Below, in pieces: positions 42,997 to 53,850 of a DNA stretch of 64,000 nt. Under the pieces are notes generated by a model. It was not told the DNA's origin, did not search any database, and worked only from the letters and a program-made list of their open reading frames with translations. Where the stretch lies: positions 124,001 to 188,000 of the forward strand of contig NZ_JAUZDX010000003.1 of assembly GCF_030704685.1 (NCBI RefSeq). The letters are read 5' to 3'. The DNA is from Acidovorax sp. A1169 (GTDB lineage Bacteria; Pseudomonadota; Gammaproteobacteria; Burkholderiales; Burkholderiaceae_C). How positions within the stretch are numbered: position 1 is the first letter of the stretch; the number at the start of each line of letters is the position of its first letter. The translations under genes and the position numbers were made by a program.

Positions 42997-44616
42997 ATGC
43001 CCGAACAACCCATAGGCGCCCTGCCCACAGGCACCGGTGCATTGGCGCTGGAGACCTGGAACCTGACCAAGCGCTTTGGCAGCTTCACCGCCATGGACCG
43101 CGTGAGCATGCGCGTGGAGCCCGGCAGCGTGCACGCCCTGCTGGGCGAGAACGGCGCGGGCAAGAGCACCCTTGTCAAGTGCGTGGCGGGCTTCCAGAGG
43201 GCCGAGGAAGGCGCCATCCTGCTGGACGGGCGCGAGCAGGCCATCGCCAACCCCATCGTCGCGCGCAGCCTGGGCATCGGCATGGTCTACCAGCACTTCA
43301 CGCTGGCCCCGGGCATGACGGTGGCCGAGAACCTGCTGCTGGCCGGCGGCCAGACCTCGGCCGTGATCGACTGGAGCGCCAAGCGCGCCGAGCTGCAGGC
43401 CTTTCTGGCCACCACGCCGTTCCAGCTGGACCTGGACGCACGCCCCTCGGAGCTGGCCGCCGGAGAGAAGCAGAAGCTTGAGTTGCTCAAGCAGCTGTAC
43501 CTGCGCCCGCGCCTGTTGATCCTGGACGAACCCACCTCGGTGCTGACCCCGCAGGAGGCCGACGAGGTGCTGGGCCATGTGCGCGCCTTTGCACGCAGCG
43601 GCCAGTGCAGCGTGGTCATCATCACCCACAAGTTCCGCGAGGTGATGGCCTATGCCGACGCGGTGACCGTGCTGCGCCGTGGCCAGGCCGTGCACCACGG
43701 CCGCGTGGCCGACACCGGCCCGCAGGCGCTGGCCCAGGCCATGATGGGGGACAGCGCTGCACCGCCAGGCGCTCCCACGCAAAGGCAGGGCGCTCCCGTA
43801 CCAAGGGCGGCGTCGGCAGCGAATGAACCTGTACCGCCCGGCGAGGTTGCACTGCAGGTGGAAGGCCTGCAGGCCCTGGGCGACCGCGGCACGCTGGCCG
43901 TGCATGGCCTCGCACTTTCGGTGCGCCAGGGCGAGGTGCTGGGCGTGGCCGGCGTCTCTGGCAATGGCCAGCGCGAGCTGGTCGAGGCCTTGGTGGGCCA
44001 GCGCCCGCGCCTGGCAGGCCGGGTGCAGGTGATGGGCCAGGAGTACACGGCCACGCGCGCCCAGAACCGCGAGCTCAAGGTGCGCAGCCTGCCAGAGGAG
44101 CCGTTGCGCAATGCCTGCGTGGGCGACCTCTCGGTGGCCGAGAACATGGCCCTGCGCGACTTCGACCAACCGCCCCTGTCCCGGAGCGGCGTGCTGCGTT
44201 TTTCGGCCTGGCGCAGCCGGGCGCGCGAGTGGATCGCCGGCTACGGCGTCAAGACCCAGGGCGAAGGCGCGCCCATCCGCAGCCTGTCGGGTGGCAACGT
44301 GCAGCGCGCGGTGCTGGCGCGCGAGCTGGCGGGCGAGATCAATGTGCTGATCGCCGCCAACCCGGTGTTCGGCCTGGACTTCGCCGCCGTGGCCGAGATC
44401 CACAGCCGAATCCTCGGTGTGCGCGAGCGCGGCGGCGCCGTGCTGCTCATCAGCGAAGACCTGGACGAGCTGCTGGAGCTGGCAGACCGCATCGTCGTCA
44501 TGAGCGAAGGCCGCATCGTGTACGAGACCCCCGCCGCCACCGCCGAGCGCCATGTTCTGGGTGCGCACATGGGCGGCGGCCACGACCACACAGCACACGA
44601 GGAGGCCACCGCATGA
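42997..44616 (+). CDS. BMP-type ABC transporter ATPase (two ATP-binding domains)
   Basis: 539 residues, tandem nucleotide-binding domains as in RbsA/YufO-type proteins. Domain 1 has [29 protein letters not shown]. Its signature is AAGEKQ rather than LSGGQ, as in the family. Domain 2 has [10 protein letters not shown] in place of a full Walker A and [14 protein letters not shown] with a Walker B variant [11 protein letters not shown], so the second site is probably degenerate. Serves the permeases at 40033-42032 although the hydrolase gene sits between them. Overlaps the next gene by 4 nt. Confidence 0.9.
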   Translation: MPEQPIGALPTGTGALALETWNLTKRFGSFTAMDRVSMRVEPGSVHALLGENGAGKSTLVKCVAGFQRAEEGAILLDGREQAIANPIVARSLGIGMVYQHFTLAPGMTVAENLLLAGGQTSAVIDWSAKRAELQAFLATTPFQLDLDARPSELAAGEKQKLELLKQLYLRPRLLILDEPTSVLTPQEADEVLGHVRAFARSGQCSVVIITHKFREVMAYADAVTVLRRGQAVHHGRVADTGPQALAQAMMGDSAAPPGAPTQRQGAPVPRAASAANEPVPPGEVALQVEGLQALGDRGTLAVHGLALSVRQGEVLGVAGVSGNGQRELVEALVGQRPRLAGRVQVMGQEYTATRAQNRELKVRSLPEEPLRNACVGDLSVAENMALRDFDQPPLSRSGVLRFSAWRSRAREWIAGYGVKTQGEGAPIRSLSGGNVQRAVLARELAGEINVLIAANPVFGLDFAAVAEIHSRILGVRERGGAVLLISEDLDELLELADRIVVMSEGRIVYETPAATAERHVLGAHMGGGHDHTAHEEATA

Positions 44617-45299
44617 GCCTGACAACCATCCACGCCAACCCTTTCGCCTTTCGCTTTGCGCTGGCGCACACCGCGCTGGTGATCATCGACATGCAGCGCG
44701 ACTTCATCGAGCCCGGCGGCTTTGGCGAGACCCTGGGCAACGACGTATCGCTGCTCGAAGCCATCGTGCCGGCCTGCCAGGCCGTGCTGCACGCCTGGCG
44801 CTCCGCAGGCGGCCTGGTGGTGCACACGCGCGAATCGCACCGGCCGGACCTGTCCGACTGCCCGCCCGCCAAGCGCCTGCGCGGCAACCCGCAGCTGCGC
44901 ATCGGCGACGCGGGGCCCATGGGCCGCATCCTGGTGGCGGGCGAGCCGGGCAACCAGATCATTCCGGCCCTTGCGCCGGTGGACAGAGAGATCGTGGTCG
45001 ACAAGCCCGGCAAGGGCATGTTCTACGCCACCGGGCTGCACGAAACCCTGCAGGCGCGCGGCATCACCCACCTGGTCTTCATGGGCGTGACCACCGAGGT
45101 CTGCGTGCAGACCAGCATGCGCGAGGCCAATGACCGCGGCTATGATGGCCTGTTGCTCGAAGACTGCACCGAGAGCTACTTCCCCCATTTCAAGGCAGCC
45201 GCCATCGAGATGCTGCGCGCCCAGGGCGCCATCGTCGGCTGGACCGCCCCATCGGCCGCGCTGCTGTCGGCATTGGCCGACGCGGTACTGGCCCCGTAG
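44613..45299 (+). CDS. Cysteine hydrolase, triuret hydrolase (TrtA)-like
   Basis: 228 residues. Second isochorismatase-fold hydrolase: D26 (IIDMQRDF), K131 (VDKPGKGMF) and C164 ([10 protein letters not shown]). It shares [20 protein letters not shown] with the upstream biuret hydrolase-like protein but is a separate subgroup, starting with NPFAFRF. A triuret hydrolase (TrtA) of this fold has been described in Herbaspirillum, where it lies near biuret hydrolase, and this is the best candidate; triuret would give biuret and then allophanate. The exact substrate needs an assay. Overlaps the ATPase stop by 4 nt. Ends 16 bp before the GntR gene. Confidence 0.75.
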   Translation: MSLTTIHANPFAFRFALAHTALVIIDMQRDFIEPGGFGETLGNDVSLLEAIVPACQAVLHAWRSAGGLVVHTRESHRPDLSDCPPAKRLRGNPQLRIGDAGPMGRILVAGEPGNQIIPALAPVDREIVVDKPGKGMFYATGLHETLQARGITHLVFMGVTTEVCVQTSMREANDRGYDGLLLEDCTESYFPHFKAAAIEMLRAQGAIVGWTAPSAALLSALADAVLAP

Positions 45300-45315
45300 T
45301 TGCTAAAGTCGCCCT

Positions 45316-46059
45316 GTGCAGACCCCCCGCCCCGCCTCCCCTCCTTCCAAGACGAAACCGGTGCGCAGCTCGCGCGCCGACGATGTGTACGCCCAGCTCA
45401 AGCGCGATGTGGGCGAGTTCAAGCTGGTGCCGGGCGACCGCTTCACCGAGAACGAGATCTGCGAGCGCCTGGGCGTCTCGCGCACGCCCGTGCGCCAGGC
45501 CCTGGTGCGCCTGCAGCAGGAGGGCTACGTGGAGGTGCTGTTTCGCAGCGGCTGGCGCGTGCTGCCCTTCGACTTCGACCAGTTCGAGCAGCTCTACGAC
45601 CTGCGCATGGTGCTGGAGACCACGGCCGTGCACCGCCTGTGCGATGAAGGCTCGGGGGCGCTCAAGTCCATCCAGGTCGACCACCGGTTGCTCGACGAAC
45701 TCAACAACATCTGGCTGGTGCCTCCCGACCAGCGCAGCACCGACACCCTGCAGGTGGCGGCCTGGGACGAAGCCTTCCACTGCGCTTTGGTGCGCGCCGC
45801 CGGCAATGCCGAGATGACGCGCGTGCACCGCGACGTGACCGAGCGCATCCGCATCATCCGCCGGCTCGACTTCACGCAGCAGGCGCGCATCGATGCCACC
45901 TACGACGAGCACGCCACCATCCTCAAGGCCATCCGCGCCCACCGTGGCGACCAAGCCGCCATGCTGCTGCGCGCCCACATCCAGACCAGCCAGGCCGAGG
46001 TGCGCAAGATCACGCTGCACCAGGTGCACATGGCGCGTTTGGGGCCCAGTGCAGGGTAA
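45316..46059 (+). CDS. GntR-family regulator (FCD domain) of the ureide cluster
   Basis: 247 residues from GTG 45316; a GTG at 45361 is an alternative that would remove 15 residues before the DNA-binding domain. Winged helix-turn-helix at about 20-85 (NEICERLGVSRTPVRQALVRLQQEGYV) and an FCD ligand-binding domain (DLRMVLETTAVHRLC, then His/Asp metal-site residues further on). Its position as last gene of the cluster suggests it represses or induces it in response to a ureide intermediate. It complements the sigma-54 promoter upstream of atzF. Confidence 0.88.
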   Translation: MQTPRPASPPSKTKPVRSSRADDVYAQLKRDVGEFKLVPGDRFTENEICERLGVSRTPVRQALVRLQQEGYVEVLFRSGWRVLPFDFDQFEQLYDLRMVLETTAVHRLCDEGSGALKSIQVDHRLLDELNNIWLVPPDQRSTDTLQVAAWDEAFHCALVRAAGNAEMTRVHRDVTERIRIIRRLDFTQQARIDATYDEHATILKAIRAHRGDQAAMLLRAHIQTSQAEVRKITLHQVHMARLGPSAG

Positions 46060-46132
46060 GTGACACAATCTGCGGGTTGCGGGGCTATGGCAGCAGTCGC
46101 AGCCCAGCCCACCTGCCGAACGAGGAGATGCC

Positions 46133-47104
46133 ATGCGCTTGAAGTTCTCTGCCGCCGCCCTCTTGCTGGCCACCACGCTGTCGGCCCAGGCCCAGAACGT
46201 GAAGGTGACGCCGCTGGGCGGCATCGATGGCGAGCTGTGCCCGCAGGACCGGGCCCTGGTCTTCGAGGACCCCAACGGCACGCGCGTGCTCTACGACCCG
46301 GGCCGCACGGTGGCCGGTGCTGGCGACCCGCGCCTCGGGAAGATCGACATCATCCTCGTGAGCCACATGCATGGCGACCATGTGGGCAATGCGCACAACA
46401 AAGCCCCCAATTCAGGGACCTGCGCCAGCCCCGACATGTCGGTCTCGGCCATGCCGAACTCCAGCGCGGTGAACATTGCCCTGGCCAAGAAATCCAAGAT
46501 CGTGACCGGCAGCGAGATGCCGCCCTTCTTCGCGGCCAAGCTCAAGGCCAATGGGGGCGACCCCGCCAACTCGATGCTGGCGCGCTTTGGCGGCAGCGTC
46601 ACGGTGGGCGGCGTGCGCATCGCCACGGTGACGGCCGTGCACAGCAACGGCGTGGACCCGGACTACATCGGCGGCCCGTTGGGCGATGCGATGAAGGCGG
46701 CCGGCATTGCCGGCGATGTCGGCCTGGCAACCGGCTACGTGCTGACCTTCAGCAACGGGCTGGTGGCCTACCTGTCGGGCGATACGGGCATCACCGCCGA
46801 CCAGGAGCGCGTGGTGCGCGACTACTACAAGGCCAAACTGGCGGTGATGAACATCGGCGACGGCTTCAGCACCGGCCCTGCGGAGGCCGCCTACGTGATC
46901 AACGAACTAGTCAAGCCGGCGTCCGTGATCGCGTCCCACGTCAACGAGGTCGGGACGGTGGATGGCGCGGTTCGGCCCGGCAGCAAGACCGAGGCTTTCA
47001 TCAAGGCGTCGCGGGTTCCGGTCATCGTGCCGCTGTCGGGGCGGACCATGGAGTTCGCAGCCTCGGGCCTGTGCGCTGCAGGTTGCGGCAAGGCCAGCAA
47101 CTGA
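46133..47104 (+). CDS. Exported metallo-beta-lactamase-fold hydrolase
   Basis: 323 residues. Signal peptide (residues 1-21, cleavage at SAQAQN), then an MBL fold with the metal motif SHMHGDHVGN, a later His/Asp (SGDTG) and SHVNE near the C-terminus. The start ATG follows GAGGAG. It is a periplasmic hydrolase of unknown substrate; the fold is shared with lactonases, ribonucleases and lipoprotein hydrolases. It has an unusual Cys pair at the C-terminus (GLCAAGCGK). Its convergent neighbour is the tRNA-Val transcript, with a terminator between. Confidence 0.8.
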   Translation: MRLKFSAAALLLATTLSAQAQNVKVTPLGGIDGELCPQDRALVFEDPNGTRVLYDPGRTVAGAGDPRLGKIDIILVSHMHGDHVGNAHNKAPNSGTCASPDMSVSAMPNSSAVNIALAKKSKIVTGSEMPPFFAAKLKANGGDPANSMLARFGGSVTVGGVRIATVTAVHSNGVDPDYIGGPLGDAMKAAGIAGDVGLATGYVLTFSNGLVAYLSGDTGITADQERVVRDYYKAKLAVMNIGDGFSTGPAEAAYVINELVKPASVIASHVNEVGTVDGAVRPGSKTEAFIKASRVPVIVPLSGRTMEFAASGLCAAGCGKASN

Positions 47105-47132
47105 GCGGCCGTTGCACGCGCCGCAACGAAAA

Positions 47133-47165
47133 AAACCCTTGCAAGCCATGAGCCTGCAAGGGTTT
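47133..47165 (-). terminator. Terminator of the tRNA-Val transcript (bidirectional)
   Basis: AAACCCTTGCA (47133-47143) and TGCAAGGGTTT (47155-47165) form an 11-bp stem. On the minus strand a run of seven or more T follows, which ends the tRNA transcript five bases after the CCA end. The plus-strand side ends in three T and may also stop the hydrolase transcript. Confidence 0.88.
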
Positions 47166-47170
47166 CGAAT

Positions 47171-47245
47171 TGGTGGGAGATGCAAGTTTCGAACTTGCGA
47201 CCCCTGCAGTGTGAATGCAGTGCTCTACCCCTGAGCTAATCTCCC
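47171..47245 (-). tRNA. tRNA-Val (anticodon CAC), copy 1
   Basis: 75 nt including an encoded CCA end (complement of 47171-47173). The 7-bp acceptor GGGAGAT/ATCTCCC pairs; the anticodon stem CTGCA/TGCAG encloses the loop TTCACAC, giving anticodon CAC (valine GUG). T-arm GCAAG-TTCGAAA-CTTGC fits the consensus TTCGA. Followed by the terminator. Confidence 0.95.
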
Positions 47246-47299
47246 GCAGCGCCATCCTTCATGCGAAGGACTTTGCCGTGGCCTGTCTGCGAGCGTGGG

Positions 47300-47374
47300 T
47301 GGTGGGAGATGCAAGTTTCGAACTTGCGACCCCTGCAGTGTGAATGCAGTGCTCTACCCCTGAGCTAATCTCCC
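47300..47374 (-). tRNA. tRNA-Val (anticodon CAC), copy 2
   Basis: Identical over the 75 nt to copy 1, including the encoded CCA end, 54 bp upstream in the same transcript. The duplication suggests demand for GUG decoding, common in high-GC genomes. The dnaQ stop is 38 bp upstream, so the tRNAs could be co-transcribed with dnaQ. Confidence 0.95.
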
Positions 47375-47412
47375 TGTGTCGCTGCGACAGCCTTCGATTA
47401 TGGCACAACTTT

Positions 47413-48126
47413 TCAGGCGGTTTCGAATTTTCGCCAGATTGTCTTGCCGTTGCTCGCCTTGTCGATCTGCGCGAGCACCTCGGCGTGCGACGCCACTTCC
47501 TGTTCGCTGGCAGGCAGCACGGGCAGCACCAGGGCGCTCAGGTCGATGGCGGCCACGCTGATGCCGCCGGCGCTGTCGTCCGTGTCGTCGATCACCAGCA
47601 GCGCATCCTGCCCGCGCGTCATGTTGATGTACACGTCGGCCAGCAGTTCGGCATCGAGCAAGGCGCCGTGCAGCGTGCGGCCCGAGTTGTCGACCTCCAG
47701 CCGGTCGCACAGGGCGTCCAGCGAGTTGCGCTTGCCGGGGAACATCTCCTTGGCCATGGCCAGGGTGTCGGTCACGCTGCCGACGTAGGTCTTGAGCGGC
47801 GGGCGGCCCGTGAGCTCAAGCTCCTTGTTCAGGAAGCCCACGTCGAAGGCCGCGTTGTGGATGATGACCTCGGCGTCCTTGAGGTACTCGAGGATGTCGG
47901 GGGCCAGCTCGGCGAACTTGGGCTTGTCGCGCAGAAACTCGTTGCTGATGCCGTGGACCTTGAGAGCGTCCTCGTGGCTGTCGCGCCCCGGGTTGAAGTA
48001 GAAATGCAGGTTGTTGCCGGTGAGCTTGCGGTTGAACAGCTCCACGCAACCGAGTTCGATGATGCGGTCGCCACCTTCGGCGGAAAGGCCGGTGGTTTCG
48101 GTATCGAGAACGATCTGCCGTGTCAT
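47413..48126 (-). CDS. dnaQ: DNA polymerase III epsilon subunit (3'-5' proofreading exonuclease)
   Basis: 237 residues. Proofreading subunit of the replicative polymerase. DEDDh exonuclease motifs: ExoI VLDTETTGL (D and E), ExoII HNAAFDVGFL, ExoIII HGALLDAELLADVY with the catalytic His. The C-terminal tail (about 55 residues) binds the polymerase alpha subunit. The ferredoxin gene ends one base before this gene's start (48126/48128), so it is read with the isc genes. Encoded upstream of the two tRNA-Val genes. Confidence 0.95.
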   Translation of the reverse strand: MTRQIVLDTETTGLSAEGGDRIIELGCVELFNRKLTGNNLHFYFNPGRDSHEDALKVHGISNEFLRDKPKFAELAPDILEYLKDAEVIIHNAAFDVGFLNKELELTGRPPLKTYVGSVTDTLAMAKEMFPGKRNSLDALCDRLEVDNSGRTLHGALLDAELLADVYINMTRGQDALLVIDDTDDSAGGISVAAIDLSALVLPVLPASEQEVASHAEVLAQIDKASNGKTIWRKFETA

Positions 48127-48127
48127 G

Positions 48128-48466
48128 TCAGTGATTTTCCTTGGCGTGGTTGATCGTGTACTTGGGGATTTCCACGGTCACATCGGTTTGCGCCAGGATA
48201 GCCTGGCAGGACAGGCGCGATTGGGGTTCCAGGCCCCAGGCGCGGTCCAGCAGGTCTTCCTCTTCTTCTTCGGCATCGTTGAGCGAGGACAGGCCCTGGC
48301 GCACGATGACGTGACAGGTGGTGCAGGCGCAGCTCATGTCGCAGGCATGCTCGATGTCGATGTGGTTGTCCAGCATGGCCTCGCAGATCGAGGTGCCTGC
48401 GGGCGCCGTGATTTCGGCGCCGGCAGGACAGTATTCCGGGTGGGGCAGGATTCGGATGACGGGCAT
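48128..48466 (-). CDS. fdx: ISC-type [2Fe-2S] ferredoxin
   Basis: 112 residues. Electron donor for iron-sulfur cluster assembly on IscU. The adrenodoxin-type cluster motif C-x5-C-x2-C (CDMSCACTTC) and a distal Cys (RLSCQAILA) are present, with an acidic run EEEEED that forms the docking surface. Last of the isc genes, 40 bp after hscA, and followed directly by dnaQ. Confidence 0.95.
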   Translation of the reverse strand: MPVIRILPHPEYCPAGAEITAPAGTSICEAMLDNHIDIEHACDMSCACTTCHVIVRQGLSSLNDAEEEEEDLLDRAWGLEPQSRLSCQAILAQTDVTVEIPKYTINHAKENH

Positions 48467-48506
48467 GGCGGGCGTCTTGTTCTTGTAAGGGATGAAAAAG
48501 GGGCGG

Positions 48507-50375
<1,869 letters not shown>

Positions 50376-50458
50376 GGAGTGATTCTTGTCGTCGTGTTCT
50401 ACGTTGTCTGCGAGCACGCCGGGCGGTTCGCAGGAAAGGGGGCAAGCCCCGCTAGCCC

Positions 50459-50977
50459 CTATTGTCCCAGTTGATCCCGGCGGCGTTCGATGTCGTCGGC
50501 AAATCGCGCAATGAACATGAGGGCTCTGACCTCGCGCGCCGCACCGGCGGCATCGCCCTCGTCGTCCAGCAACTGGCCGCAGCGGGCCAGCGCCGCGCGC
50601 CGCGCCTGCTGCACCTCGTCGTCCAGGGCATCCAGGGCGGCCTCACCCTCTGCGTCTTCGAGCGCTTCGCGCCATTCCATCTGCTGCATCAGAAAGGCCG
50701 CCGGCATGGCCGTATTGTCCTCGGCGCGGATCGGCGCATCGCGCAGCTCGCACAGGTAGGCGGCGCGGCGCAGCGGGTCCTTCAGGCGCTGATAGGCCTC
50801 ATTGATGCGCACCGACCACTGCATGGCCACGCGCTGAGCCGCAGCGCCCTGGGCGGCGAACTTGTCGGGGTGGGCTTCGCGCTGCAGCTCCTTCCAGCGC
50901 GCATCGATGGCGCTGCGCTCCTGCGCAAAGCGCTGCGCCAGGCCGAACAGCTCAAAATCGTCGGATTGCAGGTTCAT
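50459..50977 (-). CDS. hscB: Fe-S assembly J-domain co-chaperone HscB
   Basis: 172 residues. J-domain with HPDKF near residue 37 (first 75 residues), then a C-terminal three-helix bundle for IscU binding. Start ATG complementary to 50975-50977; the longer frame upstream (to 51070) reads through the iscA-hscB hairpin and is not used. Stimulates HscA. It lies 98 bp after iscA, beyond the hairpin at 50999-51030, so its expression is probably lower than that of iscRSUA. Confidence 0.93.
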   Translation of the reverse strand: MNLQSDDFELFGLAQRFAQERSAIDARWKELQREAHPDKFAAQGAAAQRVAMQWSVRINEAYQRLKDPLRRAAYLCELRDAPIRAEDNTAMPAAFLMQQMEWREALEDAEGEAALDALDDEVQQARRAALARCGQLLDDEGDAAGAAREVRALMFIARFADDIERRRDQLGQ

Positions 50978-50998
50978 GGAGGGGACAGGGTCAAGAAA

Positions 50999-51030
50999 AA
51001 ACCGCCAGCACAGAGGTGCGATGGCGGTTT
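50999..51030 (-). terminator. Terminator-like hairpin between iscA and hscB
   Basis: AAACCGCCA (50999-51007) / TGGCGGTTT (51022-51030) with an inner GCAC-AGAG-GTGC stem; on the minus strand it is followed by a run of six T. It lies inside the isc operon, 45 bp after the iscA stop, and would reduce transcription into hscB-hscA-fdx, giving more scaffold than chaperone. Confidence 0.75.
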
Positions 51031-51074
51031 GGCTGGGCAGTCGGCGCCGGCACCAGGGCCGGCACAGCAAGCGA

Positions 51075-51398
51075 CTAGACGCGGAAGCTCTCGCCGCAAC
51101 CGCAGCGGTCGCGCTCGTTGGGGTTGTTGAACTTGAAGCCTTCGTTCAGGCCCTCGCGCACGAAGTCGAGCTCGGTGCCGTCGATATAGGCCAGGCTCTT
51201 GGGGTCGATCAGCAACTTCACGCCGTGGTTCTCGAACACCACGTCTTCAGGCGCGCTGTCGTCCACGTACTCGAGCTGGTAGGCCAGGCCCGAGCAGCCC
51301 GTGGTCTTGACGCCCAAGCGCACGCCCAGCCCCTTGCCCCGGCGGGACAGGTAGCGGGTCACGTGCCGCGCAGCGGCTTCGGTCAGCGTGATGGCCAT
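51075..51398 (-). CDS. iscA: Fe-S assembly protein IscA
   Basis: 107 residues. A-type carrier with the three conserved Cys: TTGCSGLAY and the C-terminal pair in DRCGCGESF. Delivers [4Fe-4S] clusters to apo-proteins. Starts 7 bp after iscU in the same direction. Compact, typical length. Confidence 0.95.
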   Translation of the reverse strand: MAITLTEAAARHVTRYLSRRGKGLGVRLGVKTTGCSGLAYQLEYVDDSAPEDVVFENHGVKLLIDPKSLAYIDGTELDFVREGLNEGFKFNNPNERDRCGCGESFRV

Positions 51399-51404
51399 GG
51401 TCGA

Positions 51405-51803
51405 TCAGGCCGCCACTGCGGCAGCGTGCTTGGTCTTGTAGTCGAGCACTGCGGCCTTGATGGCGTCTTCCGCGAGGATGGAGCAGTGGATCTTGACGGG
51501 CGGCAGGGCCAGCTCTTCGGCGATCACGCTGTTCTTGAGGGCAGCCGCTTCGTCCAGCGTCTTGCCCTTGACCCACTCGGTCACCAGCGAGGACGAGGCA
51601 ATGGCCGAGCCGCAGCCATAGGTCTTGAAGCGTGCGTCTTCGATCACGCCGGTTTCAGGGTTCACCTTGATCTGCAGCTTCATCACGTCGCCGCAGGCGG
51701 GCGCGCCCACCATGCCGGTGCCCACCGAATCGTCACCCTTGTCGAACGAGCCCACGTTGCGGGGGTTCTCGTAATGGTCAACTACTTTGTCTGAATAAGC
51801 CAT
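51405..51803 (-). CDS. iscU: Fe-S cluster assembly scaffold IscU
   Basis: 132 residues. Scaffold on which IscS builds the cluster. Conserved Cys in GAPACGD, YGCGSAIAS and KIHCSILAED, plus the LPPVK motif recognised by HscA (LPPVKIHC). Starts 37 bp after iscS. Confidence 0.96.
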   Translation of the reverse strand: MAYSDKVVDHYENPRNVGSFDKGDDSVGTGMVGAPACGDVMKLQIKVNPETGVIEDARFKTYGCGSAIASSSLVTEWVKGKTLDEAAALKNSVIAEELALPPVKIHCSILAEDAIKAAVLDYKTKHAAAVAA

Positions 51804-51839
51804 GATGTGTACCTCTTCAATTCGTCAAATGCAATTCGG

Positions 51840-53054
51840 TCAGTGCGCAGCCCACTGGATGGTGCTGATGTCGATGCCGTCCTGGTACATCTCCCACAGC
51901 GGGCTCAGCTCGCGCAGGCGGGCGACGTTCTCGCGGATGGTGCCAATGGCGTAGTCGATCTCTTCCTCGGTCGTGAAACGACCGATGGTCATGCGCAGGC
52001 TGCTGTGGGCCAGCTCGTCGCTGCGGCCCAGGGCACGCAGCACGTAGCTGGGCTCCAGGCTGGCGGAGGTGCAGGCGGAGCCCGACGACACGGCCAGGCC
52101 CTTGATGCCCATGATGAGCGATTCGCCTTCGACGAAGTTGAAGCTCATGTTCAGGTTCTGCGGCACGCGGCGCTCCATGCTGCCGTTGATGAACACCTGT
52201 TCGATGTCCTTCAAGCCATTGAGCAGGCGCTGCTGCAGAGCAAGCGCCTTGGCATTGGACTCGGCCATTTCTTCACGGGCGATGCGGAAGGCCTCGCCCA
52301 TGCCCACGATCTGGTGCGTGGGCAAGGTGCCCGAGCGCATGCCGCGCTCATGGCCGCCACCGTGCATCTGCGCTTCCAGGCGCACGCGGGGCTTGCGGCG
52401 CACATACAGGGCGCCCACGCCCTTGGGGCCGTAGGTCTTGTGCGCGGTCATGCTCATCAGGTCGATGGGCAGGGTGTTCATGTCGATTTCGACGCGGCCC
52501 GTGGCCTGCGCGGCATCGACGTGCAGCAGCACGCCCTTTTCGCGGCACAGTGCGCCGATGGCCGGGATGTCCTGGATCACACCGATCTCGTTGTTCACGA
52601 ACAGAATGCTCACGAGCACCGTGTCGGGGCGGATGGCAGCCTTCAGGGCCTCCAGGTCCACCAGGCCGTCTTCCTTGACGTCAAGGTAGGTGGCTTCAAA
52701 GCCCTGGCGTTCGAGCTCGCGCACGGTGTCCAGCACGGCCTTGTGCTCGGTCTTGAGCGTGATCAGGTGCTTGCCCTTGCCCTTGTAGAACTGGGCCGCG
52801 CCCTTCAGGGCCAGGTTGATCGATTCCGTGGCGCCACTGGTCCAGACGATCTCGCGCGGGTCGGCGTTGATCAGCTCGGCCACCTGCACACGCGCCTTTT
52901 CCACCGCCTCTTCCGCTTCCCAGCCCCAGGCATGGCTGCGCGATGCCGGGTTGCCGAAGTGCTCGCGCAACCAGGGGATCATGGCGTCCACCACGCGGGG
53001 GTCCACCGGCGTGGTTGCGCCGTAGTCGAGATAGATGGGAAAGTGTGGAGTCAT
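51840..53054 (-). CDS. iscS: Cysteine desulfurase IscS
   Basis: 404 residues. PLP enzyme that supplies sulfur from cysteine for clusters and for tRNA thiolation. PLP lysine in [12 protein letters not shown], active-site Cys loop in [22 protein letters not shown]-terminal [10 protein letters not shown] typical group I desulfurase of IscS type. Second gene of the isc operon; the iscR stop is 108 bp upstream, in a stretch with a hairpin (53128-53147). Confidence 0.96.
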   Translation of the reverse strand: MTPHFPIYLDYGATTPVDPRVVDAMIPWLREHFGNPASRSHAWGWEAEEAVEKARVQVAELINADPREIVWTSGATESINLALKGAAQFYKGKGKHLITLKTEHKAVLDTVRELERQGFEATYLDVKEDGLVDLEALKAAIRPDTVLVSILFVNNEIGVIQDIPAIGALCREKGVLLHVDAAQATGRVEIDMNTLPIDLMSMTAHKTYGPKGVGALYVRRKPRVRLEAQMHGGGHERGMRSGTLPTHQIVGMGEAFRIAREEMAESNAKALALQQRLLNGLKDIEQVFINGSMERRVPQNLNMSFNFVEGESLIMGIKGLAVSSGSACTSASLEPSYVLRALGRSDELAHSSLRMTIGRFTTEEEIDYAIGTIRENVARLRELSPLWEMYQDGIDISTIQWAAH

Positions 53055-53109
53055 GGCGTGGCTGGCTCAGGAAGGTTGCTGGCTTGCAAACAACAAGGGG
53101 CAGTACAGT

Positions 53110-53147
53110 AAAAAACGTTCAGGGCGGTGCCGACCCCAGGGCCGGCA
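53110..53147 (-). promoter_or_regulatory. Hairpin in the iscR-iscS spacer
   Basis: TGCCGACC (53128-53135) and GGCCGGCA (53140-53147) pair over 8 bp with one G-T wobble. On the minus strand a run of six T (complement of 53110-53115) follows after 12 nt. It could let iscR be expressed apart from iscSUA, as happens in E. coli by another mechanism; the distance to the T-run makes a simple terminator weak. Confidence 0.35.
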
Positions 53148-53162
53148 TGGTCGACCTGGAGG

Positions 53163-53699
53163 TCAGGACTTGGCGAACACGTTGCCGAGTGCGAACACCG
53201 AATTCGGGGCATTCACACGGATCGGCTTGACCACAGGGGTGGTCGAGATGGCGCGGCGCACGATCGGCTTATCTTCGATCTGCACACCCTTGGCCAGTTG
53301 CTCTTCCACCAGCTTTTGCAGCGTGACGGAGTCGAGGAACTCGACCATGCGCTGGTTCAGCGAGGCCCACAGCTCGTGCGTCATGCAACGGCCGGCTTCG
53401 CCCAGGCAGTTTTCCTTGCCGCCGCACTGGGTGGCGTCAATGGGTTCGTCCACGGATACGATGATGTCAGCCACCGTGATGTCGCCCGCCTTGCGGGCCA
53501 GGGTGTAGCCGCCGCCGGGGCCACGGGTGGATTCCACCAGTTCATGGCGGCGCAGCTTGCCGAACAGCTGTTCCAGGTAGGACAGCGAAATCTGCTGGCG
53601 CTGGCTGATGGCAGCCAGGGTGACGGGTCCGTTGTTCTGGCGCAGGGCCAGGTCGATCATGGCGGTGACCGCAAAACGGCCTTTGGTAGTGAGACGCAT
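53163..53699 (-). CDS. iscR: Fe-S cluster regulator IscR (Rrf2 family)
   Basis: 178 residues. Rrf2 winged helix-turn-helix (MRLTTKGRFAVTAMIDLAL, ISLSYLEQLFGKLRR) and three cluster-ligand Cys (CGGKENC, GRC). Represses its own operon when it holds a [2Fe-2S] cluster. Heads the isc operon. A matching operator-like sequence lies over the promoter at 53863-53885. Confidence 0.95.
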   Translation of the reverse strand: MRLTTKGRFAVTAMIDLALRQNNGPVTLAAISQRQQISLSYLEQLFGKLRRHELVESTRGPGGGYTLARKAGDITVADIIVSVDEPIDATQCGGKENCLGEAGRCMTHELWASLNQRMVEFLDSVTLQKLVEEQLAKGVQIEDKPIVRRAISTTPVVKPIRVNAPNSVFALGNVFAKS

Positions 53700-53850
53700 C
53701 GCAAGCTCCTTGTGCTAAGGCTTGTTCGTTGTAGAAACTGCCGACTGCTGACTGTTGGCCAGCAACGACACCGTCTCCGCCCCTTACTCCGCACCGTTGT
53801 CCGCTGCGGAGCCCTTCATCGCTGGGCTTTGTTCTTGAGTAGTTTGTAGG

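Noticed and set aside
44240..44600. Frameshift or decay in the second ATP-binding domain of the BMP transporter ATPase
   Set aside because: The atypical Walker motifs are the normal state of the second domain in this family, and the frame is continuous.
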